Shown in pieces: positions 8,537 to 16,369 of a DNA stretch of 64,000 nt (its first letter is position 1; each line of letters opens with the position of its first letter). The DNA comes from Anaerolineales bacterium. Lineage in GTDB: Bacteria; Chloroflexota; Anaerolineae; 4572-78; J111. The notes beneath the pieces were generated by a model that did not search any database, had not been told where the DNA came from, and saw nothing but the letters and a program-made list of their open reading frames with translations. The stretch is taken from NCBI GenBank assembly GCA_020634935.1, contig JACKAT010000002.1:62001-126000 (forward strand), in the 5' to 3' direction. The translations under genes were made by a program, and so were the position numbers.

Positions 8537-8676
8537 GCTTGCTCCTCCTGGCTATGGCGTCTTCAATTTATTAAACGTTCAATGATACTGGTCCAATGCC
8601 GGAGATTATAAGGAAAAACAGCTAAAACGTAAAAAATTAAGAACCATTTTTCACAATAGCTCATTTATTTAAAATG

Positions 8677-8707
8677 AAAAGCGCGGGCTGTTTCTGCCCG
8701 CGCTTTT
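8677..8707 (-). terminator. Strong (bidirectional) intrinsic terminator
   Basis: Stem GAAAAGCGCGGGC / GCCCGCGCTTTTC with a 7-nt loop; A-run on one side and T-run on the other. Confidence 0.85.
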
Positions 8708-8905
8708 CGTAAAGATAGAAAACTTCAAGGCATCACGCCACTCTCTGCTATGTTGCTGAGGTAGATAGGCAGTACAGCACGGGCCATACAACGGCGCTCC
8801 GTGGGTTAATCCCCAAGACCTGGATCGAATGTTTCGGTTGAAATTGGATTGATTGGGACTTAAACATAAGGTTCACATCTCGTTATTTTTGGAGAATATT
8901 AAAAC
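8677..8905 (-). ncRNA. Candidate structured RNA of about 220 nt, family unknown
   Basis: Between the M24 peptidase and HNH genes lies a stretch without open frames that is bounded on the minus strand by an extended -10 element (TGGTATTAT, complement of 8909-8917) and the strong terminator at 8677-8707. Its G/C-rich middle holds short self-complementary segments such as GGCGTGATGCC and CGGAGCGCCG. I could not match it to 6S RNA, tmRNA, RNase P, SRP RNA or a riboswitch by eye. It may simply be the peptidase 3' UTR. Confidence 0.35.
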
Positions 8906-8965
8906 TATAATACCAGCGTATCATAAAGAAATAGGGTTGTCAACCCCCTAATAAATTTTCAAGAT

Positions 8966-10141
8966 TTACACATCCAGGGTGATAATTTCATGTTGAACGG
9001 GTGTAGTGATTTGAGGACCGGCGGCGTCCATATACACATTAATTTCCAACCGCACGCCAAACTCCGGCAGATAGATACCCGGTTCCACTGAAAAGCCGAT
9101 GCCGGGAATCAGATGGCGGGTATCGTGGGTTTCCAGATTATCGATGTTGACGCCGGTCCCGTGTACGTAGTCGCCGGGGCCGAGGCTGTGGCCGGTGCGG
9201 TGAAAGAAATAGGGGCCGTAGCCGGCCTGGGTAATGTGCTGCCGGGCGACATCATCCACCTGCCAGCCTTCGATCGCTTCGCCTTGATTTGTTTTCGTTT
9301 GCAGATAGTCGATGACTTTATCCCGAGCTTCCGCCACAATGGAAAAAACCTCTTGCTGTTTAGCCGCAGCTTTTGGCCCGGCTATGCCAACCCAAGTGAT
9401 ATCGGCAAAGACATGACTATAGCCGGGCTGCTTGGCCCACAAGTCGATTAAAATCCAATCGCCCTTGTGGATCGGGGCGTGGTGGTCAGCCTCCGGCGAG
9501 TAGTGGGGATCGCCGCTGTGGGCGTTGACGCCAACGATGGGCGGGTAAGGGGTGAAAAGACCGGCCTGCTCAAATTGCTGCATGATGAACTGCTGGACGT
9601 CATATTCGGTGATAGAGTCACCCCGGCGCAAGTGATCGGCGATGAAGTTAAAGGCGTCATCTTTAATCCGGGCCACCTGCCGGCAGTCGTCCAGGTGGAT
9701 ATCCAACACGCCCGGCTCCCAAATGGCGGCGCCGGCCTGATAAACGTTAGCCGCTGAGACGATAGTTTTGCCCAGCCTGCGCATCATCTCCACCGTACCG
9801 GCATCGACCCGCGAGACGGTCGGCAGCTCGCCGCCGGGGGAGTAGTCCATCGCCACAATTTGACAATCGGCCAGCAGGCGCGAGAGTTCGCGCTCCATTT
9901 CTTGCCAACTAACATAATAATTAGCCTGAAAGGGCAGCGCCTGGATGACATCGTGATCGATTTTGGAGCCGAGAAGCTGTGGCTCGCCAGCGGCGGGAAT
10001 AATGAGAAACAAACGACGGCTGACCATCGATTTGGGCCGGACAAATTGGGCCATGATGGGATTTTTGCCCTGAAAACTGTACACCAGCCAGCAATCGATA
10101 CCTTCTTGGGCCATAATCCGTTGCATATTTTGTAAGTTCAT
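8966..10141 (-). CDS. M24 family metallopeptidase (Xaa-Pro peptidase type)
   Basis: 391 residues, with an N-terminal creatinase-like domain (1-145) and a C-terminal pita-bread catalytic domain. The five expected metal ligands are visible: Asp233 in WILIDLWAK, Asp247 in FADITW, His318 in HRTGHSLGPG, Glu353 in SVEPGIY and Glu366 in RLEINVYM. It would cleave N-terminal residues next to proline, or dipeptides, in the cytoplasm with two Mn or Co ions. The length and two-domain plan match Xaa-Pro dipeptidase/aminopeptidase P relatives; exact specificity is not predictable. It appears monocistronic. Confidence 0.93.
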   Translation of the reverse strand: MNLQNMQRIMAQEGIDCWLVYSFQGKNPIMAQFVRPKSMVSRRLFLIIPAAGEPQLLGSKIDHDVIQALPFQANYYVSWQEMERELSRLLADCQIVAMDYSPGGELPTVSRVDAGTVEMMRRLGKTIVSAANVYQAGAAIWEPGVLDIHLDDCRQVARIKDDAFNFIADHLRRGDSITEYDVQQFIMQQFEQAGLFTPYPPIVGVNAHSGDPHYSPEADHHAPIHKGDWILIDLWAKQPGYSHVFADITWVGIAGPKAAAKQQEVFSIVAEARDKVIDYLQTKTNQGEAIEGWQVDDVARQHITQAGYGPYFFHRTGHSLGPGDYVHGTGVNIDNLETHDTRHLIPGIGFSVEPGIYLPEFGVRLEINVYMDAAGPQITTPVQHEIITLDV

Positions 10142-10346
10142 GGAGCTATCTCCGCCGGTAATTACTTGCCAAAAAAGTCCTCATCGGGATCGATTTTGGG
10201 AGCTTCGAGGCTGCCGCCTTGAGCTATGGGCGATCTGGGTCGATTACAGTTGTTATTGTACTCCAAATCGGTGTAGAGACCAACGGCTGTCTTACTTCAT
10301 AATAGTTAACCCAAGCGGCTACCCATCAGCCGATGAAGTAGGTTTC

Positions 10347-10413
10347 ACCGCGAAGACGCCAAGTTCGCTAAGTTTTTATAAAAAAATCTTCGCGTTCTTG
10401 GCGTCTTTGCGGT
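10347..10413. repeat. Inverted repeat
   Basis: ACCGCGAAGACGCCAAG (10347-10363) and CTTGGCGTCTTTGCGGT (10397-10413), a 17-bp stem with one mismatch around an A/T-rich loop. A half-copy-like sequence lies near 53346-53376. The rest of 10142-10451 holds nothing else that I recognise. Confidence 0.8.
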
Positions 10414-10451
10414 TCAATTAGCTGGTTTGACGTAGGGGCAACTTAGATTAG

Positions 10452-11207
10452 TTAATCTAATGCCGCCATAAATTTTTGGACCGTCTGAAAATAGGCCTGA
10501 TAATTGGCGAACAGAATACTGTTATGATTGCCACGTTCAAAGATTTGGAGCGTTTTGGGCGGGCCGGCCCAGGCATAAAGCCGGTCGGCGTGCGTCACAT
10601 CGACCAGGCCGTCATGACGGGTGTGCATCACCAAGGTGGCTCCGTTGAAGCGGGCCAGTTTGGCCTGATGGTTCAGCGACCGCTCGACAGCGGCTTGTAG
10701 TTGGGCGTAAGTCAGCCCCAACTCCTCCGGCGCAATCCGCAGCAACAGGCGTTCTAACGGATCGGCAATGCCGCTCTCGATGATCAGGCCGGCGATATGG
10801 GGGAAACGCGCTGCCGCATGGATGGCATAAATCGAGCCGACGGAGCGACCAAACAGGATTAACTGTTCCGGTGGTTGGCCGCTCGCGGTGATGATTCGTT
10901 CCGCGTCACCAAGCATCGTCTCCAGCGCCGGCAGGCCCGTTGACATGCCATAACCGCGATATTCGGCCAAAAGGCAGTTACAGCCCAGTTGCTCCACTGC
11001 CGGAACGAAATCGCTCAGGTAATCGCCGGCGACTTCGCCGTTGCCGTGGAAATGGACAATGGTTTTGGCGTTGGGGTAGGGCTGATGATAATAACAAGCC
11101 AGCTTCGCGCCATCGCCATCGACCCAGAAGGGATTGGGCAAGTTGACGCGGCTGGGGAAGAAGTATCGCTGGCTGATTAATGGATGGTTGAGAATTGAGT
11201 TGGGCAT
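10452..11207 (-). CDS. Alpha/beta hydrolase
   Basis: 251-residue serine hydrolase, cytoplasmic (no signal peptide). Visible landmarks are the oxyanion-hole segment HFHGNGE (52-58), the nucleophile elbow FGRSVGS with Ser122, the acid Asp199 in HTRHDGLV, and the base His228 in RGNHNSIL. It resembles the ABHD13/ABHD17-like (YqkD/BEM46) group, which tends to contain lipases, thioesterases or esterases of unknown substrate. It stands alone; the upstream region is occupied by palindromic element P1 copy B. Confidence 0.88.
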   Translation of the reverse strand: MPNSILNHPLISQRYFFPSRVNLPNPFWVDGDGAKLACYYHQPYPNAKTIVHFHGNGEVAGDYLSDFVPAVEQLGCNCLLAEYRGYGMSTGLPALETMLGDAERIITASGQPPEQLILFGRSVGSIYAIHAAARFPHIAGLIIESGIADPLERLLLRIAPEELGLTYAQLQAAVERSLNHQAKLARFNGATLVMHTRHDGLVDVTHADRLYAWAGPPKTLQIFERGNHNSILFANYQAYFQTVQKFMAALD

Positions 11208-11230
11208 AGAATTGACCTCGGGATATTATT

Positions 11231-11362
11231 TAGGAGTTACGCTATTGGGTGTATCGAACCCAGGTGACAGTCACTTAGCGGCGATAAATCGACCTGTTTG
11301 GACTAAACGGATGTCTATTTTCGGCCAAAAGTGACTGTCACCTTTTGAACTGCGTCGCTCCT
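11231..11362. repeat. Nested palindromic element P1 copy B, core inverted
   Basis: Outer ends TAGGAGTTACGC (11231-11242) and GCGTCGCTCCTA, inner repeats GGTGACAGTCACTT (11263-11276) and AAGTGACTGTCACC (11329-11342). The left outer arm (TTGGGTGTATCGAACCC) and right outer arm (TTTTGAACTGCG) are in the same order as in copies A and C. The core between the inner repeats reads GATAAATCGACC ... AAACGGATG, the reverse complement of the core of the other copies. Confidence 0.88.
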
Positions 11363-11429
11363 ATTATTAAGGGATGAGTTTGTTAGACCTGGCATGAAAC
11401 ATGTGAGGGGTTGACCTCGATACGCGATC

Positions 11430-12755
11430 TTAAAAAGGCAGGTCCACAACCAGACGGTAACCGACCCCTCGAACGTTTTGAATACAACTGGACGTCATAG
11501 CCGGACACAGCTCTTCTACCAGGGGGTCCAGCAGCTTGCGTAACGTTGTAACCAATTGAAAGAGGGCGTCGTCTAAAACTTCGGGTGCTTTATCATCGTT
11601 ATAAATGGCGTTAATCAGTTCGTCTTTACTGTAAATACGGCCGGGATCAGCCGCTAAGAGATTCAGGCAATCAAAGACAAGCTTCCGATGAATAACTGTC
11701 TCCACCGTTCTCCCCTGCCATTGCAGAAGAACCTGCCGGGTAGTTGAGTCCAACTCAATTTGCATCGGGCCAATTTTTTGATGAGGCCAAATATCTTGGC
11801 TGAGATAGGCTTGCCACAGTGGGCTAAATAAGTCTAGTCGATCATTCTGGTCAATTAACAGGCCGCTGTCCTTTAAGAAAGATAGCCTTTCCTCCATATG
11901 ACCATTCTCCACTAAATTCCTTAAAGAATACTGCTCATCCGAGGTTAGATTTGTCCAGAGCCGGTGACAGTAGTTCCGGATAGGGGTATAGTGTAAAAGC
12001 GCTTGCATAAAATCGACATCAGCGGCAGGGATAGATTGCCGCTGATTTAGTTTCATCCATTCTAAGACATTTTTGAGCAGCCCCGGATGACCCCCGGTGA
12101 GTTTCCACAACGTCTCCCGGTTATTTTCCTCTATATTTAATCCCAAACGCGCCTCATGGCGGGCAAAAAATTCCTGATGATCATCTTCCGCTAAAGGACC
12201 GACCCAACAAATATCGCTAAAAAGTTTTTCCAGTTCATACAAATCCCCCACCGGTCGCTGACTGCCCACAATAAACCCCATTCGCCCCGAGCGGGCTTCA
12301 TCGCGAAGATTGCGCAGTTGGCTGAAAAATTCCGAGCTGGTGTGCTGGTACAAATATTCAGCCCGATCAATCACCACAATCACCAATGTTTCCCGGTCCA
12401 GGTGCAGCAGGGCTAATTCAAGCTGCTTGTATAAAAGATGGGCATCAATCGGGAAAGCCAGGTCCCGATCAGTTGCCAATAAAAAGAGACACTCTCGAAA
12501 AAAAGCGCCGCTCGTGAGCGGATTTAGCTTATTGCAGTCGATGTGCAAAAAGCGGACTTGCGTAGCCGGTATAGCGGGGTGATTTTCCAGCAGCTCCGGA
12601 TGCGAAACCAAAAAACGGAGCAGGTTCGACTTGCCCATGCCGCTTAACCCCGCCACCCGCACACTTCGTTGCAGAGCCAGAGACCTAACCAGACAGTCGA
12701 TCACCGGCCGCCGGTAGGTAAGAGGGAGAGAGGCTTCTTTGTAATGGTTATACAT
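11430..12755 (-). CDS. P-loop (STAND-type) ATPase with C-terminal OmpR/PhoB-type winged helix
   Basis: Predicted DNA-binding regulator of 441 residues. The N-terminal ATPase has Walker A GLSGMGKS (36-43) and Walker B LVIVVIDRAEYL (about 124-135), then a sensor-like SQRP and the GGHPGLL motif typical of STAND/AAA-like ATPases. The C-terminal about 95 residues form a trans_reg_C winged helix (HRKLVFDCLNLLAADPGRIY, SKDELINAIYNDD, VTTLRKLLD, NVRGVGYRL). The order (ATPase then wHTH) is the reverse of SARP/AfsR proteins. No receiver domain is present, so ligand or protein binding to the ATPase may control it. Three TATCAG repeats at exact 10-bp spacing lie 17 bp upstream of its start, a pattern suited to an OmpR-type wHTH, suggesting self-regulation. 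It is divergent from the peptide gene at 13031. Confidence 0.85.
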   Translation of the reverse strand: MYNHYKEASLPLTYRRPVIDCLVRSLALQRSVRVAGLSGMGKSNLLRFLVSHPELLENHPAIPATQVRFLHIDCNKLNPLTSGAFFRECLFLLATDRDLAFPIDAHLLYKQLELALLHLDRETLVIVVIDRAEYLYQHTSSEFFSQLRNLRDEARSGRMGFIVGSQRPVGDLYELEKLFSDICWVGPLAEDDHQEFFARHEARLGLNIEENNRETLWKLTGGHPGLLKNVLEWMKLNQRQSIPAADVDFMQALLHYTPIRNYCHRLWTNLTSDEQYSLRNLVENGHMEERLSFLKDSGLLIDQNDRLDLFSPLWQAYLSQDIWPHQKIGPMQIELDSTTRQVLLQWQGRTVETVIHRKLVFDCLNLLAADPGRIYSKDELINAIYNDDKAPEVLDDALFQLVTTLRKLLDPLVEELCPAMTSSCIQNVRGVGYRLVVDLPF

Positions 12756-12771
12756 GGTCGTTTTGGATATT

Positions 12772-12797
12772 TATCAGACTTTATCAGCCAATATCAG
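12772..12797. promoter_or_regulatory. Triple direct repeat, candidate operator
   Basis: TATCAG occurs at 12772, 12782 and 12792, so three copies with exactly 10-bp spacing (one helical turn), in the gap between the divergent ATPase-wHTH gene and the peptide gene. Tandem repeats at 10-11 bp are the usual binding pattern of OmpR/SARP-type winged helices. Confidence 0.6.
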
Positions 12798-13030
12798 CCG
12801 GGGCATAAGTTCAGGACAAGATCATTCGGCCAAGATTGAGTATCCTGTAACCAAGCGTGGATGGTTTACCCGCATACGATAAACAATCCGCTCAGTCAAG
12901 CCGGCTAATCAACAACCGATTACTCGGACCTAGCAGGTCGCGCGCGCAGGAGCTTAACACTATTTACTCAAGCTCCGGGGATCTCCATCGGCTAAGGTTC
13001 ACCAATCTTTTTAAGAAAGGAGACCTTACG

Positions 13031-13174
13031 ATGATTCAAGTTCTGCGAGTCCGCCTCATCACGGCCATTCTGCTGGCCTTAATGGGAGCCGCTATCGCCA
13101 GCCAAGTGCTACCCGGTGTATCCGGGTTTGGCGGTGACGCTTACGCTGACGAGTGTGCTAACTCCACGTGCTAA
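13031..13174 (+). CDS. Small secreted peptide precursor (47 aa)
   Basis: Short gene with a strong ribosome site (AAAGGAG, about 8 nt before ATG 13031) and an intrinsic terminator only 15 bp after the stop. This is much better defined than the longer in-frame opening from 12857, so I place the start at 13031. The product has a basic N-terminus (MIQVLRVR), a hydrophobic core (LITAILLALMGAAIA) and a likely signal-peptidase site around residues 23-25. That leaves a mature peptide of about 23 residues rich in Gly and Asp with two Cys (DECANSTC at the C-terminus). No homologue is recognised. It lies between two STAND-ATPase regulator genes, one split into ATPase and TPR parts, so an exported signalling or modified peptide is a reasonable inference, not a demonstrated one. 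A hairpin GGAGCTT/AAGCTCC (12949-12976) lies in its leader. Confidence 0.65.
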   Translation: MIQVLRVRLITAILLALMGAAIASQVLPGVSGFGGDAYADECANSTC

Positions 13175-13188
13175 TCAGCCACTAATAA

Positions 13189-13222
13189 CAGTAGGGCTCA
13201 CCGGCCCTACTGTTTTATTTTT
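13189..13222 (+). terminator. Intrinsic terminator of the peptide gene
   Basis: CAGTAGGGC / GCCCTACTG stem (13189-13197, 13204-13212) followed by TTTTATTTTT. It reaches the stop codon of the convergent TPR gene. Confidence 0.9.
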
Positions 13223-14426
13223 AAGCCGGCTGGTCGTCGTTGAGTTGAGCCAGCCGTTCTTGAACCTTTTGCTGCAAACGGCTGGTAGCGGGACTGGTGG
13301 GCGTAGTCTTGAGTAGATGGAGGGCTTCGTTTAGCACGACGGTGGCTGCCTCGTGCTGCCCGGCAGTCATCAGCATTGTGCCAAAGTTATCTAGCACGTT
13401 GGCCAGGTTATACCCTTTATTTCCCAGGTTGTACCATACGTCAACGGAGGCCTTAAAGTAAGCCTCGGCCATCGACCATTGGCTTAGCCCGGTATAGGCC
13501 ATGCCCAGGTTATTATACACGTTAGCCAGATCAACCAGGTAATTGCACTGTTGAAAAACAGGCAGCGCTTGCTGATAGTGGTTAATTGCTGTTTCATAGG
13601 CTTGTCTCATTAAGAAGATATTGCCCAAATTCATCACAGCCTTAAATTGCTCGGTGTGGTCATCTGTGGTCTGAAAATGCTGAATCGCCTCTTGATAACT
13701 CGCTTCCGCTTCATCCCAACGATTCTCTCTTTGGAACACTACCCCCCGATTTGTCAGTAGGCGACCTGTTTCGTAAGTTTCATTCGCTGCCTGGTAAAGG
13801 GCCAATGCTTGGTCAAAACATTCTAGAGCGGTTGCCCATTGCCGTTGATCATAGGCCACCAACCCTTTTACATTGAGCGCCTCGGCTGTGATCGTAGAAG
13901 GCAAAGTTGTCTGCGTTAAAACTTGTTGGCAGTAGCCTAGAGCCTCATCGTGATGGGCTAACAAGCGCTCTACCAGAGCCAGTTGGGTGAGTACGGTCCA
14001 GTAGCGGCTTTGGGCTGGGTCGGTATGGCATAACTTTAGGGCCTCATGCAAGCAATGTTGGGCCTCGTCTAACCGCCCTTGAAGCCGGTAAAGAGCGCCT
14101 AACTGCTGCCGAAGCCCTACCTCCGCTGTATCGTGAACGGCGACGCTGGTGGAAATGCCCTTGTGCAAAATCGATTCCCAGGATTTTACTTGACCCTGCC
14201 GGATCATAGCCGGACTAAGGTAAATAATAAGATCACGAGCAGACGGCCAGGCGTCGGGGAGAATGAGGGCATAGGTCAAGCCCTGCAATATCTGTGGGGT
14301 TTCCCCGCGTAGAACGTTGAGGTCTTTTTGAGCGCAGCGCAGCCAGTAGCGGCTGTTAGCCATAACCAGATGGCGAAAATGTTGTGACCAAGATTGGTCA
14401 ACTGGGGCTAGAGGCGGTGCGTCCAT
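13221..14426 (-). CDS. TPR-repeat protein, partner of the NB-ARC-type ATPase
   Basis: 401-residue helical-repeat protein composed of about eight tetratricopeptide repeats (for example AQHCLHEALKLCHTDPAQSR, ALECFDQALALYQAANETYE, AEASYQEAIQHFQTTDDHTE, AINHYQQALPVFQQCNYLVD). No signal peptide or membrane segment. Its start overlaps the end of the upstream ATPase gene by 19 bp, so translation is probably coupled. In many STAND regulators the NB-ARC ATPase and TPR sensor are one chain; here they are separate, with the N-terminal about 80 residues of this protein resembling the spacer between ATPase and TPRs. TPR arrays commonly bind peptides or proteins, and the small secreted peptide gene lies directly downstream on the opposite strand. 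Confidence 0.88.
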   Translation of the reverse strand: MDAPPLAPVDQSWSQHFRHLVMANSRYWLRCAQKDLNVLRGETPQILQGLTYALILPDAWPSARDLIIYLSPAMIRQGQVKSWESILHKGISTSVAVHDTAEVGLRQQLGALYRLQGRLDEAQHCLHEALKLCHTDPAQSRYWTVLTQLALVERLLAHHDEALGYCQQVLTQTTLPSTITAEALNVKGLVAYDQRQWATALECFDQALALYQAANETYETGRLLTNRGVVFQRENRWDEAEASYQEAIQHFQTTDDHTEQFKAVMNLGNIFLMRQAYETAINHYQQALPVFQQCNYLVDLANVYNNLGMAYTGLSQWSMAEAYFKASVDVWYNLGNKGYNLANVLDNFGTMLMTAGQHEAATVVLNEALHLLKTTPTSPATSRLQQKVQERLAQLNDDQPA

Positions 14427-15892
14427 TTTGTTACCTGTTGATGTAAAAAGGTTTCGGTCAATCGATGGATGTAGAAGCGACGTTCATCCAGAGGCCCGCC
14501 TACCTGCACTAGCGATAATTGGATGAGCCGATCAAGCGCCTGATTCAATGCATCGTAAGGCACTTCACTTATCCCGGCTAGATGCTCTAAGGTTACTCCT
14601 GGAGCCGTGACCAATGGCATCGCTACAAGAACCTGCCGAGCCGTATCATTGAGAAGCTGCCAGGCCTGGTGGTAAATAAATTGATACAAGGCCTCAATCT
14701 TTTGGCCTCGCGCTTCCTTAAAGTCTGTCAAAATTGTGGATAATGAACGGAGGTGAACCTGACCAATAATGAGCTTTAGGGCTAGCGGATTGCCCCCGGC
14801 AATGTCATAAATCTGGTCGATAACTTCAGGCGGAGCCTCGGCCAGATCGGTCATACCTCGCCGTCGCGCTTCATCTCGGATTAGGGCTTCGGCGTCGGTC
14901 GAGCTGAGTTCGGTTAGGTTGGTCAGGTGAACGTAAGGCTGTTCATGGATGGCCACCCGGCTGGTGAGCAAAATCCAAGCCCATTGACTCAACTCATACA
15001 GAAGGGGCAAGATTTCCTGGTAATCGGCCACTGTTTCCAGGTTGTCCAAAATAATCAAATGGGAGCGACTCCGCAAACGGCCTTTAAGCGCAGCCAGAAG
15101 TTCATCAGCCGGACGAGGGGGACCAGGCGCGTCGCTCAGTTGCTGGTTTAGGGCAACCAATAAATCCTGCCGAGTTAAAGCTGGCCGGCCCGTTTCTTGA
15201 ATTTCCCCCCAAGGCGCAAACCACTGCTGGCGAGCGCTGACCCAGGCGACCTCTTCAAAACAACCATCGGTGATAACCTGCCGGGCCAAAGCATCAGCCA
15301 ACGAAGTTTTGCCGATGCCGCCAATCCCGGTAAGACAAAACAGCCGGATATCAGATCGAGCGCATAAGAGCTGGCCCAGGCGAATCCGCAGCTCATCTAG
15401 ACCAAATAATTGCTGGTAAGAAGGCGTATCTAACCGATCTTCCAGTCGAGCGATAAGCTGCGAGCAGGCTTGGGCTTCGTGGGTTAAAGCAATGGTCGTC
15501 AGGGCCGCTAGCGCGTCTCGCCGCTGGCGATAAAACGCACTTTCAGACAGGCCCAGTGAGTTGGCCACCGCAAAACCGGTCTCATCATCAATATAACGGC
15601 GGCGCAGCAGCGTGGCCGCGTCCGCATCTTGCGCCGCCAAATCCTCCAATAAATCAAACAGGAGTTGGTTAACCACCTGACGGTCTAGAGGGGGCAGGCT
15701 GCCCGACCAATCCGCCTTTGTCTGCCGAGTTAGGAAAGGCAGAATTTCATCCAGAGCCAGAGACTCCCCCTCACGATGCCACTGTTTAAGGGCTTGTTCC
15801 AATCGGGCTGTTACCTGCTGATGATCTTGCTCGGAAGACATTGCACTCCTTTCTGACGATGAGACCGGATCAACATCGAACGTCTGGTTCAC
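14408..15892 (-). CDS. NB-ARC-type STAND ATPase with N-terminal sigma-region-4-like helix-turn-helix
   Basis: 494 residues. Residues 85-130 (LLRRRYIDDETGFAVANSLG, LSESAFYRQRRDALAAL) resemble a sigma-70 region-4-type HTH. The NB-ARC module follows: P-loop GIGGIGKTS (189-197), Walker B HLIILDNLE, RNBS-like ILLTSR, and the GNPLALKL motif (GLPL equivalent), then a winged-helix-like segment ending in YIHRLTETFLHQQ. The sensor repeats are absent from this chain and supplied by the overlapping TPR gene. STAND ATPases act as ligand-triggered switches; with the HTH this one probably controls transcription. P1-related repeat 15911-15994 occupies its upstream region. Start chosen at 15892; a second Met (about residue 18) has a better-looking GGAG-free context and cannot be excluded. 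Confidence 0.85.
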   Translation of the reverse strand: MNQTFDVDPVSSSERSAMSSEQDHQQVTARLEQALKQWHREGESLALDEILPFLTRQTKADWSGSLPPLDRQVVNQLLFDLLEDLAAQDADAATLLRRRYIDDETGFAVANSLGLSESAFYRQRRDALAALTTIALTHEAQACSQLIARLEDRLDTPSYQQLFGLDELRIRLGQLLCARSDIRLFCLTGIGGIGKTSLADALARQVITDGCFEEVAWVSARQQWFAPWGEIQETGRPALTRQDLLVALNQQLSDAPGPPRPADELLAALKGRLRSRSHLIILDNLETVADYQEILPLLYELSQWAWILLTSRVAIHEQPYVHLTNLTELSSTDAEALIRDEARRRGMTDLAEAPPEVIDQIYDIAGGNPLALKLIIGQVHLRSLSTILTDFKEARGQKIEALYQFIYHQAWQLLNDTARQVLVAMPLVTAPGVTLEHLAGISEVPYDALNQALDRLIQLSLVQVGGPLDERRFYIHRLTETFLHQQVTKWTHRL

Positions 15893-15910
15893 CTAAATGA
15901 CGTATATGTT

Positions 15911-15994
15911 CAGGTGACTGGCACTTTATCGCGGTAATACCATCGTTGTTTGCTATATGGTATTGTCAATTTGAGTAAAAGTGCCAGTCACCTG
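15911..15994. repeat. P1-related palindrome, GTGACTGGCAC variant
   Basis: CAGGTGACTGGCACTT (15911-15926) and AAGTGCCAGTCACCTG (15979-15994) are perfect inverted repeats. The loop holds a second pair AATACCAT / ATGGTATT. A single variant arm also occurs at 42188-42203. The rest of 15893-16369 shows no gene that I can support. Confidence 0.85.
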
Positions 15995-16369
15995 GTTTGC
16001 TCAATACATACTAATGACACTAAAAACTCGAATTTTGCCAGAACTTTGCTCTAATTTTGTCGATCTTGGGTCCGATTTATGCCATACAATTTTATTAACC
16101 GAAGTAATCCAACTCCCGTCCTTTTTAAAACAAAAATCTTAATAAACTTAAATAATTATATCGGTTAAATGATCGCTGGTAAATGGTACTTAGCGGTTGA
16201 ATCCAGGACATTTACCCTGGATATTTTGGCAAAATGAGATGTGTAGCCGGTGACCGGCAGGGTTACGAAGAAACCGATAGTCGCGCGAAGATTTCTAAAG
16301 TAGTGAAGTAGATTATCGAAGTCCGGCCGTGATAGAGTAGATGGCAAGCAAAAACCAATTTAGGGACAC

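Noticed and set aside
8760..8830. Possible tRNA (GGGTTAATCCCC-like stretch)
   Set aside because: No acceptor/anticodon arrangement or T-arm consensus could be folded.
12857..13030. Longer N-terminal extension of the 47-residue peptide
   Set aside because: The extension has no ribosome site and lies over a hairpin; the ribosome site before 13031 and the signal peptide fix the start.
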